Shown: piece after piece, positions 11,050-22,452 of the stretch | Layout of the letters: every line of letters begins with the position of its first letter | Numbering within the stretch: the first letter of the stretch is position 1 | NCBI GenBank assembly: GCA_963576735.1 | Contig: OY755178.1 | Span: 7,006,001 to 7,070,000, forward strand | Source of the DNA: Bedellia somnulentella | Taxonomy: Eukaryota > Arthropoda > Insecta > Lepidoptera > Bedelliidae | Length of the DNA: 64,000 nt | Direction of reading: 5' to 3' | Notes under the pieces: generated by a model | Databases searched by the model: none | What the model was told of the DNA's origin: nothing | What the model saw: the letters and a program-made list of their open reading frames with translations, nothing else | Program-made: the position numbers and the translations under genes

Positions 11050-11299
11050 TACATACATACATATACTCACAGCTATAAATCCCTAGAAGGGGTAGCCAGA
11101 GCTAAGGAATTAGAAATTCTTCAGCCACTTTTGGAAAGTTGTGGGGGGAAAAGATGGTAAAATAAAGGTTGTTAGTGATGGGTCTCCAACCGCATCGCCC
11201 AAAAATCCCTTTAAAGCCCCCAATACCGTTAGTCGCCTCTTACATACACCCACCGGAAGAAATGGGGTAGTTTTATTCTAAGCCGACACTACACAGCAA
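11050..11299 (-). repeat. SINE family A1, full length with 14-bp target duplication
   Basis: All blocks are present in minus orientation, ending CCGACACTACACAGC. ACAAATAATATACA occurs at 11036-11049 and 11300-11313, a clean target duplication overlapping the tail edge. Confidence 0.9.
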
Positions 11300-11326
11300 A
11301 CAAATAATATACACTCAATTTATTGT

Positions 11327-11658
11327 GAGCAACCGTGATAGCTCAGTGGGTAGAACACCGGTTATCGGTCGGGCCTACACCAATTTGTTTTTTCTAAAGA
11401 CATATGTGTGGTTATTTTATCATGGTTGTTAACGGTGAGGGAAAACATCGTGAGGAAACCTACATGTCTGAGTTGTACTTAGTCATGTGACAGTATACGG
11501 CGATAGGCCTGCCCCCTATAACGTTAGTACACTGTCCATGCAAGACGTGGGTACTCTGAACATCATGTGACTTTGTCACCTGGTGTTCAGAAGTATAAGT
11601 GTCTCTGCCAACCCCTTCGGGGATATTGGGCGTGAACGTTTATGTTATGTTTATGTTT
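11327..11658 (+). repeat. SINE family C1 with head deletion, 10-bp target duplication
   Basis: AATTTATTGT flanks the element at 11317-11326 and 11659-11668. The box A region GATAGCTCAGTGGG is intact. The stretch from the anticodon through box B, about 30 bp in the 44.5-kb copy, is missing, so the B box is gone. Body and tail are otherwise normal. It lies 27 bp from an A copy. Confidence 0.88.
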
Positions 11659-11905
11659 AATTTATTGTAAAACTCTTGTGAAATTCTGTAGTCAAGTCTA
11701 TATTAGAATATATACATTTTAAATAATTTGATTACTGATACTATTTACGTATACAATTTACAACTTATTAATATAAAATATTTACATTAGATACAAAATT
11801 AAAGAATTTAAATAATAGATATATGAGAATAGATTGATATAGTTTGTCTGAAGCAAGAAATACAGAGTATAGTTTTTTCTGGAATTTATTATAACTGTCA
11901 AATCA

Positions 11906-12010
11906 CTAACAACCTTTACTTGACAATCTCTTTTCCACTCAATTGCCAAAAGTGGCTGTGGACTCTGGCTAACCCTTCTAGAGATTTATAGCCGTGAGTA
12001 TATGTATGAT
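11906..12010 (+). repeat. SINE family A fragment
   Basis: Starts within the AACAACCTTTA block and proceeds through AAAAGTGGCTG, CTCTGGCTA and GATTTATAGCCGTGAG to a short tail. 5'-truncated. Confidence 0.65.
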
Positions 12011-12039
12011 AATGCATGTATGCATTACACTTAAAAAAC

Positions 12040-12150
12040 TTTTTCACATTCAATTTTCAAAGAGTTACAGTGCCATTTTCAATTCTAAAGCTCTGGCTTC
12101 CTGTTCTTTGGGATTAATAACTGTGTAAGAAGTGAATAAAATGTATGTAT
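12040..12150 (+). repeat. Degenerate SINE family A fragment
   Basis: Weak match to the 3' half of family A (CTAAAGCTCTGGCTTCC, GGGATTAATAACTGTG, ATGTATGTAT). Probably an old copy next to the previous fragment. Confidence 0.4.
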
Positions 12151-12804
12151 TGATATTGGACGAACGTTAATTTGTTATGACGTACTACAAAAATATTTCA
12201 CTAATGTACATATACAATAATAAAAGGTACAGATATTTTTATAATTTTGTATATGCATCTTTCGAGGAGCTTACGTTTAAAAGACACGAAAATCGATTCT
12301 CACAAGTAATGAAAGGTTTAATTGCAGATAGACTATTAAATATTGTTTAAGGGAACAATTTGACACAATGAATTACCTTCTGCTCAACCTTATGCAAATA
12401 AATGGCTTAACTATAAAGTGTATACTGTTAATTAATGAAATGAATAAACTAATATTATTCTAGAAATGCAATTTTACAAGACGTATCATATTAAACTTAT
12501 TATTGATTTTGCAAGGAAGTTTTAAAAAATTACAGGATGTCGTTTCCATTGCGTCTTGGTATTGCAAAATAATGTAACTACAAGGACCTGACTCTGTAAA
12601 TTCACCGATAGCCACAGTTTCATGTCAGAGCAATGTTTATACAATGTGACTCGGGGAATAGTGCCGCAGGGATGTTTTGTATATGTTAGTTCTACATTTC
12701 GAAGTAACCCTATTCAATATCTATACATATAGATCCAGTTTCAGATAAATCAAATTGGAATTATTGCTTATATTATAATACTAAAATAACCTGTTTTAAA
12801 ACTT
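12151..12804. other. Unannotated AT-rich stretch
   Basis: Nothing recognised on either strand. Confidence 0.45.
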
Positions 12805-12814
12805 ATACTTATTA

Positions 12815-13063
12815 CATACATACATATACTCACGGCTATAAATCCCTTAACGGGGTAGCCAGAGCTTTGGAATGAGAAATTCCTCAGCCACTTTTAGAAG
12901 TTGATTGGGGTAAGGATGGTAATAACAAATGTTTTGTGTGACGGTTCTCCAACCACATCGCCCAAAAATCACTAAAAAAGCCACTTTACCCTTAGTCGCC
13001 TCTTACGATCACCCACGGGTAGAAATGGGGTAGTGATATTCTAAGCCAACACTACACGGAAAC
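12815..13063 (-). repeat. SINE family A2, full length with 10-bp target duplication
   Basis: A2 subfamily marks: CACCCACGGGTAGAAATGGGG and GTGATATTCTAAGCC instead of the A1 CACCGGAAG form. ATACTTATTA flanks it at 12805-12814 and 13064-13073. Confidence 0.88.
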
Positions 13064-13073
13064 ATACTTATTA

Positions 13074-13719
13074 ATTATACTCAATAATTAATTTATTTTC
13101 AGCAGGATTTATTTTCATTAGATTATTATTATTTTATTATGATCATTATTTTCACTGACAATATTTTAAGTTCTTATTTATATCATACAAAATCACTTAC
13201 TTTCCGTGCGAAATTAGCCGCACTAGTAATTAATATAATTTAATCTACCTCATTCAGCATCGTATTGAAATTTAAGCGAGTTTAATTTCGTTTAGAACCA
13301 TTATGTGACATAGTAGACAGTTCGAAAATAGCTTTGTTTGTTATAATTTATGTTTGTTTTCCGAAACATAAATATCGGTACTAGAACATCACGTGTATCA
13401 TCTCTTAATAATGTTCCGAACCTACGCACAAACTTCCAACCCAAACGAACGCCATTTTAACTAATGCAAACGTTTCCACTCGAGTAATGTTCCTACAAAA
13501 ACAACTTGCAAATGTTATATTTTCAACATTTCGTTGTATTCTTTGGGTTGTTTAAGGTTAAATTTTATCTTTTTTTAAATAATTAGTTTTACTGACAGTA
13601 TTTTATAGATTTATGGATTTCAAGAAATTACACGAGCTTTTTTTTGGTACCTCTGCTACTTGTACTTTTGAGTTTTATTCTTATGTAATCCATCAACATG
13701 TCACCTTCCGCCAACATTA
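13074..13719. other. Unannotated AT-rich stretch
   Basis: Nothing recognised on either strand. Confidence 0.45.
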
Positions 13720-14003
13720 CGCCTAGCATGCAGGCAGGTAAGGGTTCAAATCCCGGGTTGGCCCTATGCATGGTTAACTCATCATGCTGGTAACCAGCAT
13801 ACAAGCAGCTTGTTAACAATGCGGGAAAGCATCGTGATGATACGTTCAAAACGGTAATAGGTTTGCTCCCTATTACGTGAGTACAGTGCCCAAGCAAAAC
13901 GTGGGGTTTTTGAACACCAGTTGGCAGTGTCACGTGATGTTCAGAAGTGTATTGTTGGTACCTTGGCCACCCTTTTGGGGATATAAGTCGTGAACGTTTG
14001 AGT
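13720..14003 (+). repeat. Diverged SINE family C relative
   Basis: Contains GGGTTCAAATCCCGGGTTGG (box B region), then blocks recognisable as C: GGTTTGCTCCCTATTACGTG, AAAACGTGGGG, GTCACGTGATGTTCAGAAG, CCTTTTGGGGATATAAG and CGTGAACGTTT. It differs throughout from C1 and C2, so it is an older lineage. The 138-codon minus-strand ORF over it is a by-product of the SINE. Confidence 0.65.
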
Positions 14004-16003
14004 CTTGAGAGACTTTGAGTAATCATAACTTGAGATGCCGACACTACGCATTTGACGATAATTCAAAAAATGCAAATAATTCAACTGACTAAACAAAATC
14101 AGAAACCAACACAGTAATATTCTAATTACTTTTCTCAATTTTATCAGACCCGATGATATCTAAACGGTCTTATTGTGGTTTATCAGCCATAATTGATAAA
14201 CGAACTTCTGATTAGGAAGCTCCCAGTTTTGGTAGGCGTGTTCACCTTTTCACATTCACAGTCACTGAAAGGACTAAATTGGAACCAATTACTTAAAAAA
14301 ACGGTCTCGTTTATATCGAATTTAATACCGACAAAATTGGAGCGTGATTCCGTTTTATTTTTATGAATGAGGGAAGGGAATTGCTAATATTATATAATAA
14401 TAATAATATATAATTTTGACAATATATTTTTACTTTGTGACTCGGGGCTCAGGAGTTTTTAGTGTTTGGTGCAATGGGTACAGAAATATTTTATTAAAAT
14501 TTATTTTCTTTCCAGCATCCAAAAGTAGTTAAGAAATGTTTAATACCGAAACTCTGACCAATCCGTTTAAAATTATGTATAACTTAGTTACACGTGCATC
14601 ATCAACACTATCTGAAATGTTGAATTCATTCTGGCTTAACGGTAAGATATGATAATTTAAACAACGCTCTATATGCTCTAAAATCTTTGTTACTCAGCGT
14701 ATTATGCAAGTCATATCCGCAATGTTATATTTAATATGACGTCACATCGCCTGACACTCGGAATTCCGACACAAAGCTAATGCTACCTCATTTGTCAAAA
14801 TGAGACGAATAGCTAAAGAGCTATAACGTAACACTAAAGTATGTCAACTCCCGTGTGCTTGGCTGTTGTATTATGTGTAATTTATTAACTTTAGAAATTC
14901 ATAACTAATGTTTTTCGAATGTTTGTTTAAAGTTAAATAAGGTATAATTATCCATATCTCAATCAGTCGAGGCAAAGGACTCGGTCTCAAGAAAAAATAT
15001 AAAACTTATCTAAACACAAGGCAGTATGGCAAACTAACAGCCTCCAGTAAAATTTAGTTCATAATACTGATTTAATCATACAAAATAATTTGTAGGTAAT
15101 CATAAAAAAACGTACATTGAAAATTTTATATTTTCCCCTTTTTAGTGAAAATTTTATAGCTGGGACGGTTTATGATCAAATGTTGATTAATTTTTAAGCT
15201 TGGTTAGGTTATAAAATTAAATTCACTTTCATTTTCAAAATCTGTTGTTCACATGCTAAAGATTCAAATAAAACGTTAAACGATTGCATACATCGTCCAA
15301 AAAATGTGGCAAGTAAGTATTGTTTTTAGACCAGAAAAAATGACAGAGATTTTCAAGTTTACACCTAAGTTTTTTTATATATAGGCATAGCTATTTATAT
15401 ATTAAATAGCGTTGTTGTATTCCTCGTATATATGTATGTATGTAGACACAAACTTTAATGCAGCGTAAAAAATCAGATAATACAGAGTAGACAAAAATAA
15501 ATGTGCAAACTTACACGGTTGGTTCATCATAATATGTATTTTGCTAATATATTTTATTAGTTAATATTAAATCTATATTCCTACCACTAATCGAAAGAAC
15601 TAATGCCATCATAGGCGATAAAAATAGATTGAAAAAGCGTAGGTTTTATAAAAGACCAATCAACGTCACCAACTCTTTGGTACTTCCCATTATTTAAACA
15701 CTTTTAATGTTGATATTAAAAGGAATTTAAAATCATTGACGCATCAAAGTTCACCATAATCATGTTTGAATAAACACGAGTAAAGAGATATGATTCAAGT
15801 AGGCAGGTGTGACATAGAACTGAGAGTTGACGTACTTCCACCCACAGCCATTATAGTGTCACTGATACAAAATGCCGGTTAAGAGTGAAATATTTATTTT
15901 AACTCAAATTATATTAGCCAAGATACAACCACGAAATGGAACATTGTTCTTTATGTCCTTTATGATGGAGTGAAATTATATCAAATTGACAATATTGTAT
16001 ATG
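14004..16003. other. Long unannotated AT-rich stretch
   Basis: Two kilobases with no repeat head, no credible exon and only short chance ORFs. A short ATGTATGTATG run at 15430 may be a SINE or LINE tail stub. Confidence 0.45.
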
Positions 16004-16016
16004 GGTGATATTTATA

Positions 16017-16380
16017 ATGACATAACATAACATAAACGTTCACGCCGAATATCCCCGAAGGGGTTGGCAGAGATACTAATACTTCTGAACATCACGTGAC
16101 TTTGTTACCTGGTTTTCAGAGCACCTACGTTTTGGGTGGACAAGTGTACTCACGTGATAGGGGGCAGGCCTATCGCCGTTTTGTACGAAATACACTGTCA
16201 CATGACGAGGTACAACTCAGCCATGTGGGTTTCCTCACGCTGTTTTCCCTCACCGTTAACAACCATGTTAATTAACCACACTTATGTCTTTAGCAGAGAC
16301 ATGTTGGTGTAGGCCCGATCCGGGATTTGAACACTAGTCGTTTGCACGATAGCCGGTATTCTACCCATTGAGCTATCACG
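16017..16380 (-). repeat. SINE family C1, full length with 12-bp target duplication
   Basis: Runs from the ATAACATAACATAAACG tail to the tRNA-like head, whose reverse complement carries box A (TAGCTCAATGGG) and a box B region GTTCAAATCCCGG. GTGATATTTATA flanks it at 16005-16016 and 16381-16392. This is the best reference copy for the family in minus orientation. Confidence 0.92.
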
Positions 16381-16399
16381 GTGATATTTATAGTTTTAT

Positions 16400-16606
16400 T
16401 TTATAACTCAAACTCAAACATTCACGACGTATATCGCCAAAAGGTTGGCAGTGGTACTAATACTTCTGCCCATCACCTGACATTGTCACCTGGTGTTCGG
16501 AGTAGAGTACCCACGATTTTTTTGGACTCTTGTGATAGGGGGCAGGCCGCCCATGGCCGTTTTTACGATTGCACTGGAGAATGACTAAGTGCAACTTAGC
16601 CATATG
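16400..16606 (-). repeat. Older SINE family C copy, headless
   Basis: Starts ACTCAAACATTCACGACG and follows the C body to about CAACTTAGCCATATGCG, with many substitutions. It lies immediately beyond the younger copy at 16017-16380. The overlapping ORFs at 16381-16584 and 16457-16645 are shadows. Confidence 0.7.
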
Positions 16607-17353
16607 CGTAAGAAAGAAAAATACTTCTATTTTGCCCAGGAACACACATACTTACTTACAAGTTTCTTACTTAAATACGAAGTATAAAAAACAAAATATA
16701 GAATAGTAACATCTGAAACAGTCGTTAAAAATAATAACAGTGTGCGAGTGCAACAAAATTGCGTCTGACTCAGTATTGTCATTGTGATTTTACCTCAGAT
16801 CACAACATGTCTAAATATTTATTTATTTATTATTAACTACAACTTCGTATAAAGTTAAGAACAAATAAATAGATAAATATTTTTTTCTTGAAGTCCAAGT
16901 CCAGCCACGGAAAGAAAAGGTGAATTTCCGCGTGCTATTCTAAGCCGACACTACACAGCTGAAATAATATAAAAAAACGGAGCACCTGAATAATATTAGC
17001 GTAGCTTATATCGCGGTTTTTATCATAATAATTTACTAATCTCTTTAATACTACTATTTTTATCGAGTTTCCAATAAATTGGATATTCAGCATGTGCCAT
17101 AAACTGAGAAGCACAAGTACCTTCGTCATAAAATGAATTATTTATTGAACCTAGTCTAATTCGCGAAAGAGATTCAGCTACTTATGGTTAAATTTCTCAA
17201 TTTTATTCATTTTGTGTACTCTAAAGAATCTTTTAAAATAATTAAATTTTTTACTAGTTTGTATCACATTAAAGAGACTATTTGAGTTTTAAGATCAAAA
17301 ATGTGATAAACTTAGATTTCACGGTCAAGGCACATTCATATTTACAAACTTTT
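16607..17353. other. Unannotated AT-rich stretch
   Basis: A CTATTCTAAGCCGACACTAC piece near 16935-16957 is a scrap of the family A head. Otherwise nothing recognised. Confidence 0.45.
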
Positions 17354-17362
17354 ACTATATTT

Positions 17363-17575
17363 ATAACATACATATACTCTCGGCCATGAATTGCAAAAAG
17401 GGGTAGACAGAGCTTCATTTGGAAGTTGATAAAGATGGTAGAAATAAACTTTGTGATGGGTCTCCAACCGCATCGTCCAAAAACCACTTAAAAAGCCCCA
17501 TATCCTTAGTCGCCTCTTACGACACCCGTGGTTAGGCAGGGGTTGTGACAATTTAAGCCGGCAGTACACGGCAAC
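17363..17575 (-). repeat. SINE family A2, slightly shortened
   Basis: CATACATATACTCTCGGCCATG tail side, CTCCAACCGCATCG core, TTACGACACCCGTGG and GCCGGCAGTACACGGC head mark it as A2. About 35 bp shorter than full copies. The ORFs at 17278-17569 are shadows. Confidence 0.8.
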
Positions 17576-18372
17576 TTCTATATTTTCAACTTCTTTTAAA
17601 AACCTCCAACACTAAATAATCACTTTGTAATGTAAACTCATGGAATCAATACGTATAAAACGGCGTAAAAGATCAATTTCCTCAAATACACATCTTCCCA
17701 CGATGTGATTTGTTTAATGCAAATTCAGTCTAGAGGAACATGAAACAAAGGTTTTATATCAAATAAACAAGGTTAATTTGACAGCTGTCAGACTGCGAGC
17801 TAACTTGTCAACTCATGTTTCAAATTGTCTAAATTGCCTCCGTAATTTTATACACCGTTTCGTTTGATTCATACCTTTACGCATAAATATGATTATGTTA
17901 ATGTAGGCCTTTTGTTATTTTGTATCGCTTAGAAAGAGTAATGAAGATGTTTATGATACAAGTCCTGCTGTTCTACTGTGCGTAGGTAGTAAATTGAGTA
18001 AGATGGGAGTCTTGTTTTTCTTTGGTTTGCATTGAGTGGGCGACCTAATGATAACATCCTCTCTTATTTAGTAGAGAAATTTCCAATCATTAAATAGAAT
18101 AAGATGTCGTTTGTATTTCTTAAACTCTTTTCAACTTAAAGGAAAACAGAACTAGGGGAACTGTTTAACTTAAATACGTTGAGTGAAAAATCAAGGAATA
18201 TTTGAAAAAAAAGCGCAAATGTAAGACTGTATACAGTATCACACTCTACAAATTAGAAAAGGGAATGCAGTTATTTAATTGAAAAATATATTTAAAGTGC
18301 ATCAAATCAATTAATAATATAATACACCTACAACTTTGTGTTCGTATTAATACAGATAACTATCTCAAAGAC
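17576..18372. other. Unannotated AT-rich stretch
   Basis: Nothing recognised on either strand. Confidence 0.45.
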
Positions 18373-18470
18373 TCTAACGATCACGCCGAATATCCCTGAA
18401 GGGGTCGGCAGAAGTACTAATACATCTGAATAGGGCATGACAGTTTCACCTAGTAATCAGAGTACACATT
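18373..18470 (-). repeat. SINE family C fragment, tail side
   Basis: ATCACGCCGAATATCCCTGA, GGGGTCGGCAGAAGTACTAA and CAGAGTACACATTTTG follow the C order. It may belong with the head-side fragment at 18983-19096, separated by a family D copy, but the middle of C is missing. Confidence 0.6.
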
Positions 18471-18671
18471 TTGAAATTTTGAAAACACTGAATATAACTA
18501 TAATTTATAAACTGTATAACTGATAATTACCAAGATTTCTTCTGTTATGTATTATCGAAATTTTGTCATATACGTGTATTTTATTGTAATTGTTTGCAAA
18601 TAATGTTCTATATTTATTTATGTGTATGTGTATTTACTGTCCCTTGTCAAGCTGAAAAGTTCTACATAGTA

Positions 18672-18977
18672 AAGTGTGATGCCTGTGTTGTCACTCTACC
18701 ATGGTACTGACTGAAAATCAGTGTTGGGAGTCAAACGATTCACAACGTAATGCTGAGTCAGTACCAATTCGCTGTTGCAGTGGCGCAAAGGACTTAGAAT
18801 AAGTATAAATTAGTTTGTTTTTGTTAAGTTGTTTGTTTTCTTCTTTTTTTCATATTTAATATTGTGTTAATTTTAAGTTATTTTAATAGTTATTATTTAT
18901 ATTATTAATTTTTGTTTGTATGTTTTTTGTGCCACACATGGCGAATAAACGTTTTTCTTCTTCTTCTTCTTCTTCTA
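18672..18977 (+). repeat. Repeat family D, copy 2
   Basis: Starts GTGTGATGCCTGTG, shares GGTACTGACTGAAAATCAGT and GCTGAGTCAGTACCAATTCG with copy 1, and ends GTGCCACACATGGCGAATAA followed by a clean (TTC)n run. It sits between two pieces of family C in the same orientation as each other, which suggests insertion into a C copy with loss of some target. Confidence 0.7.
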
Positions 18978-18982
18978 ATTTA

Positions 18983-19096
18983 ATTGCAAACGTGACTTTA
19001 GGAAAGACCAGTTGGTGTAGGCCCGACCTAGGATTTAAACCCAAGCCTGTCTGCATGACAGGAGGGTGATCTTTCCCATTGAGCTATCACGGTTGA
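18983..19096 (-). repeat. SINE family C fragment, head side
   Basis: TTGGTGTAGGCCCGACCTAG, a box-B-like TTTAAACCC and CCCATTGAGCTATCACGGTT correspond to the tRNA-like head of C read on the minus strand. Confidence 0.65.
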
Positions 19097-19329
19097 TAAT
19101 ATGTATATATAAATATATTTATTGTTATTATTTGTGCTTAAATTGACGCTGACAATAGGTTCATTAGTGTACGTTATTAATATTATTTTGTTCAAATTCA
19201 GATCGCTGGATAATCATTATCAAGCGAAATAGGAACAGTAGGTCAATCTTATTTTTGATTAGTATAAAACTACTATGTATAACTTAGCTATAAAAATCAG
19301 TCAAGTGATATTTACACTCGCCTTTTTGC

Positions 19330-19408
19330 GAGATTTTGCGATTCCATTTTGCCACTTCTGACTACCTCTTTTCGGAATTAACAGACGTGAGTATCTGTAT
19401 GTAGTAAG
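19330..19408 (+). repeat. Degenerate family A tail
   Basis: CCACTTCTGACTACCTCTTT, a GGAATTAACAGACGTGAG block and GTATCTGTATGTA resemble the last third of family A. Confidence 0.35.
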
Positions 19409-20234
19409 AGTTATCCCACCAAAAACATTTTGTAAAAAACTAGCCAAGTCTCGATAGAGCTACTTGTTTATCTTTAAAAAGTAATGAAATATCTAAAATA
19501 AGTGGAGCCAAGTCTAAGGTTATTTACTACGATTTATTTATTATTATACTTAATTTTACGTGATAGTACAGTACAACAGATAGTATTAAATACGTTCATA
19601 GTTTGAAGAACGACTAGCAATAGATAATTAATCATAATATATTCATATATTTTCATCATATATCATCCCATGTTCTTTTAATGTTGTATGCACTTAACAT
19701 AAATAAAAAAGAAAAAAAAGGGAAAGCCCTATTTTTATAGTAGGTTTACTGTAACAGCAACAGTCTGTATATCAATTGTATTTTTGTAAAGTTAATAATA
19801 TAATAGTTAGACAGCTTTGAAAGACTGGAGATCTCGTTATACTTTCAATAAATATTAAAGATATAGTTTCAATTTCAACTTGAAACCTTTACGAGTTCTA
19901 GATATAAAGGATCCTGACAGTCAGTTGGAGGAATAGATAGCAGACAGTAAAGTTATCCTAGAAATTTTTGTTTCCGGCTCTAGAAACATAAAAAAGTTAT
20001 GATCAAGTGCGAATGTCATTACTTCGAGATAAATTACTAAAGATACAAGATTCCCTTTTTAACATGCTTTTATTAGCTTCACTAGTATGTATGTACGTAA
20101 CCGACTCCTTTAAACTCGATTTTAAATTATGCCAATTTAATTCAAAAATTGTACACTTATCGAGAATATTATAATTTCAGATGATTCAGTACTTAAAACG
20201 TAAAAAAATCATATAGATAAAAAAGAATAGAAAT
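19409..20234. other. Unannotated AT-rich stretch
   Basis: No repeat or exon recognised. Confidence 0.45.
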
Positions 20235-20267
20235 ACACGCTTTTAAAGCAAATTTAACTTAAAGGTG

Positions 20268-20793
20268 AATTAATAGTTTAAAAAACACTATAAAACACGC
20301 TTTTATAAGTGCACTTAAAAGTCAAAAATAAATTACGGGTCGTTCAAGTTGTCTCTATTTCTGGGCTGAAGTGTAAACTATGTGCTTTTAATTATAATAT
20401 TTGATTGTAAAAGCGTGGGGCGCTGGAAAAGGAAAGATTTTTTGTTTACCTTGCTAAGAAATCAAGTTAAACGATGATTCGGGAACCAGTTTACAGAGAT
20501 CGGCACTCTAACTAGAGTTGCACCACCACTAGTTGGAGGCTCTATATTAAACAGTCTATTCAAAGTACTAATCAACAGTGGCAAAATGTAGAGTTCTTAT
20601 TCGTGTATATGTTTACAAGAAAGTTTTTCCTGCTCCAGCGCCCCACGCTTTTACAATCAAATATTATAATTAAAAGCACATAGTTTACACTTCAGCCCAG
20701 AAATAGAGACAACTTGAACGACCCGTAATTTATTTTTGACTTTTAAGTGCACTTATAAAAGCGTGTTTTATAGTGTTTTTTAAACTATTAATT
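20268..20793. repeat. Palindrome with 160-bp inverted arms
   Basis: The arms 20268-20427 and 20634-20793 are reverse complements with almost no mismatch by eye. The outer ends read AATTAATAGTTT and the inner ends GGGGCGCTGGA. Weaker pairing continues a further 25 bp inward. The ~205-bp loop has no ORF. Such near-identity implies a young foldback insertion or ongoing arm homogenisation. Confidence 0.85.
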
Positions 20794-20819
20794 TATTTTA
20801 TGCTTTTTAGTCTCATCCG

Positions 20820-21110
20820 TCCACGGATAGGTAACCGCCTAGTGGTATTTATCTTGGGCGCTACCGTGCTTCGCAAGGCACGTAAAGCCGTTGGTGCCGG
20901 TTGTTATCGTAAGATAGCAGTCGTCAAGCTTTGTCAGAGACCCAAACGGGCGGCTTGATAACATCTAACGGTAAGGTGACCAATAGCCTTACAAACCTCC
21001 ACCAACCCGGCTGGCCCCCGTGGTGAAATTTGGCTAATATCTTCCTCACGGAAAAGACCCGTGCCCAGCAGTGGAAGGTATTCATAATGAAGTTCCAGTT
21101 CAATCTTCCG
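20820..21110 (+). repeat. Retroelement-like segment ending near CCCGTGCCCAGCAGTGG
   Basis: GCGCTACCGTGCTTCGCAAG, AAAGCCGTTGGTGCCGGTTG and a terminal CCCGTGCCCAGCAGTGGAAG recall the 3' region of lepidopteran non-LTR retroelements, where a GCCCAGCAGTGG motif is common. The class is from memory only. The ORF starting at 20773 is not considered coding. Confidence 0.4.
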
Positions 21111-21149
21111 GCTCCATCATCAGATCAGGTCGATAGTAACATATTATTG

Positions 21150-21420
21150 TATTCAGACCTTGAAACCTAATCGTGGTCAAAGTTCATTACAAGACCTTTC
21201 TAACAAGTCCAAACACGGCTATGATACGATATTTCATCATGGAATGCTAGTGCCTGTCTTCCGGCTTCACCATCAGACCTTGAAACCTAATCATTGTCAA
21301 CGTTCATTACAGGACCTTTTTAATAAGTCCAAACACGGCTATGATACGATCATCCATCATGAAGTTCTAGTTCATATCTTCCGGCTTCATCATCAGATCA
21401 GCTCGACAGTACCATATTAT
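21150..21420 (+). repeat. ~121-bp tandem duplication (2+ units)
   Basis: GACCTTGAAACCTAATC occurs at about 21155 and 21276. AAGTCCAAACACGGCTATGA and CTTCCGGCTTCA..CATCAGA recur at the same offset, and a partial unit precedes at 21088-21145. It accounts for the 100-codon ORF at 21160-21462, whose protein simply repeats itself, so this is minisatellite-like DNA rather than a gene. Confidence 0.8.
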
Positions 21421-22074
21421 TGTATTGTCATCGAAATCACATACAACTGCCAATTTTCATAACGCTACGACATTAAGAAGATGGTTAAATTAGTTTTCTT
21501 AGATTTGATTACATAGTTACATACATACAGATCGACCTAGTAAAAGCGTGTTAAAAATAATCTATACTGTAATAAGATTGTACCGAGGTCAAAACTGTAC
21601 ATTGAAGAAAAAAAAAAAAAGTATTTCATCCATTTTCATCAAAATAAATGTCCTTTGAATTGTTTATCAATAGTAATGACTACTAGATATATAGCTTATC
21701 AAAAATAAAATTATAATAAATTTATATTCTGTTTAAGACTCAAAATTTGTAGTTTGTAAATAATAGCACATATGTATCTCAATTTTATTATGAATTATTG
21801 GCTGCAATATCTCACACATCCCCAACGGTCAGTGTAAGGGGCACCACCGGGCCGACACCGCAGCGCCAAACTGCTTTTCATACTTACTAAAGATATTCTC
21901 ATTTTTGAACATAGAAACTTGGTACAAAATGGTTTGTTTCATGATTGATTGAAATATAGTATAACAGATTTTTGACATTTCTGTATTTAGAAATTTGAAA
22001 CTTCATGCAATTGATTGATATAACATATAACCACTACAAAAAAGAATATATGAAATTCATCTATCAATTATTCA

Positions 22075-22200
22075 TGAACTATAACTAATAAATCCCAAAA
22101 AAGGGTAGCCACAGGTTCAGAGATAGTAATTCTTTATGCACTTTTAGAAGTTGAATGGGGAAAAGGTAGTCAACTACATCGCCCTATAATCACTTACAAA
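22075..22200 (-). repeat. Degenerate SINE family A fragment
   Basis: AATCCCAAAAAAGGGTAGCC, CACTTTTAGAAGTTGAATGG and TACATCGCCC follow the A2 order with losses. The head is missing. Confidence 0.5.
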
Positions 22201-22384
22201 ATCTTCATCTCCTTCATCCTCAATGTTCTTCATATCTATTAAAACGCCAGCGGGATTATAAATATAAAAAAAAACAGAAGTTAAGATAGTGTTTTGGTAT
22301 TTTGGATGTAAACCGGATGCAAAAAATGTGGTCCACGCAGACGTAGTCGCGGGCAAAAAGCTAGTACCCTATATACCTAAGTTG

Positions 22385-22452
22385 AAAATAGTGAAAAAGC
22401 GTGGGGCGCTCTGTGCCATATTTTTCGTCTATCCAGCAACCCACGCTTTTCA
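22385..22452. repeat. Short inverted repeat with AAAAGCGTGGG arms
   Basis: GAAAAAGCGTGGGGCGC and CCCACGCTTTTC face each other within 68 bp. The same sequence forms the inner arm ends of the palindrome at 20268-20793, so this is a reduced relative of that element. The 22289-22495 ORF is a shadow. Confidence 0.55.

Larger units (their letters stand above)
20236..21552. mobile_element. Composite element bounded by ACACGCTTTTA inverted ends
   Basis: ACACGCTTTTA near 20236 and its near reverse complement TAAAAGCGTGT near 21543 bracket three parts: a 526-bp palindrome, a GC-richer retroelement-like segment (20820-21110) and a tandem duplication (21150-21420). The same AAAAGCGTG motif forms the inner arm ends and recurs at 22388-22450. 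I infer a nonautonomous DNA element that collected other repeats, but the outer ends could be unrelated. Confidence 0.35.

Noticed and set aside
13628..14044. 138-codon minus-strand gene
   Set aside because: It covers a diverged family C SINE; the same blocks appear in other copies in other frames and orientations.
21150..21420. CRISPR-like direct repeats
   Set aside because: Eukaryotic context, long contiguous tandem units without unique spacers.
21160..21462. 100-codon protein-coding gene
   Set aside because: The frame lies wholly in a 121-bp tandem duplication and the protein repeats itself; related repeat DNA continues outside the frame.
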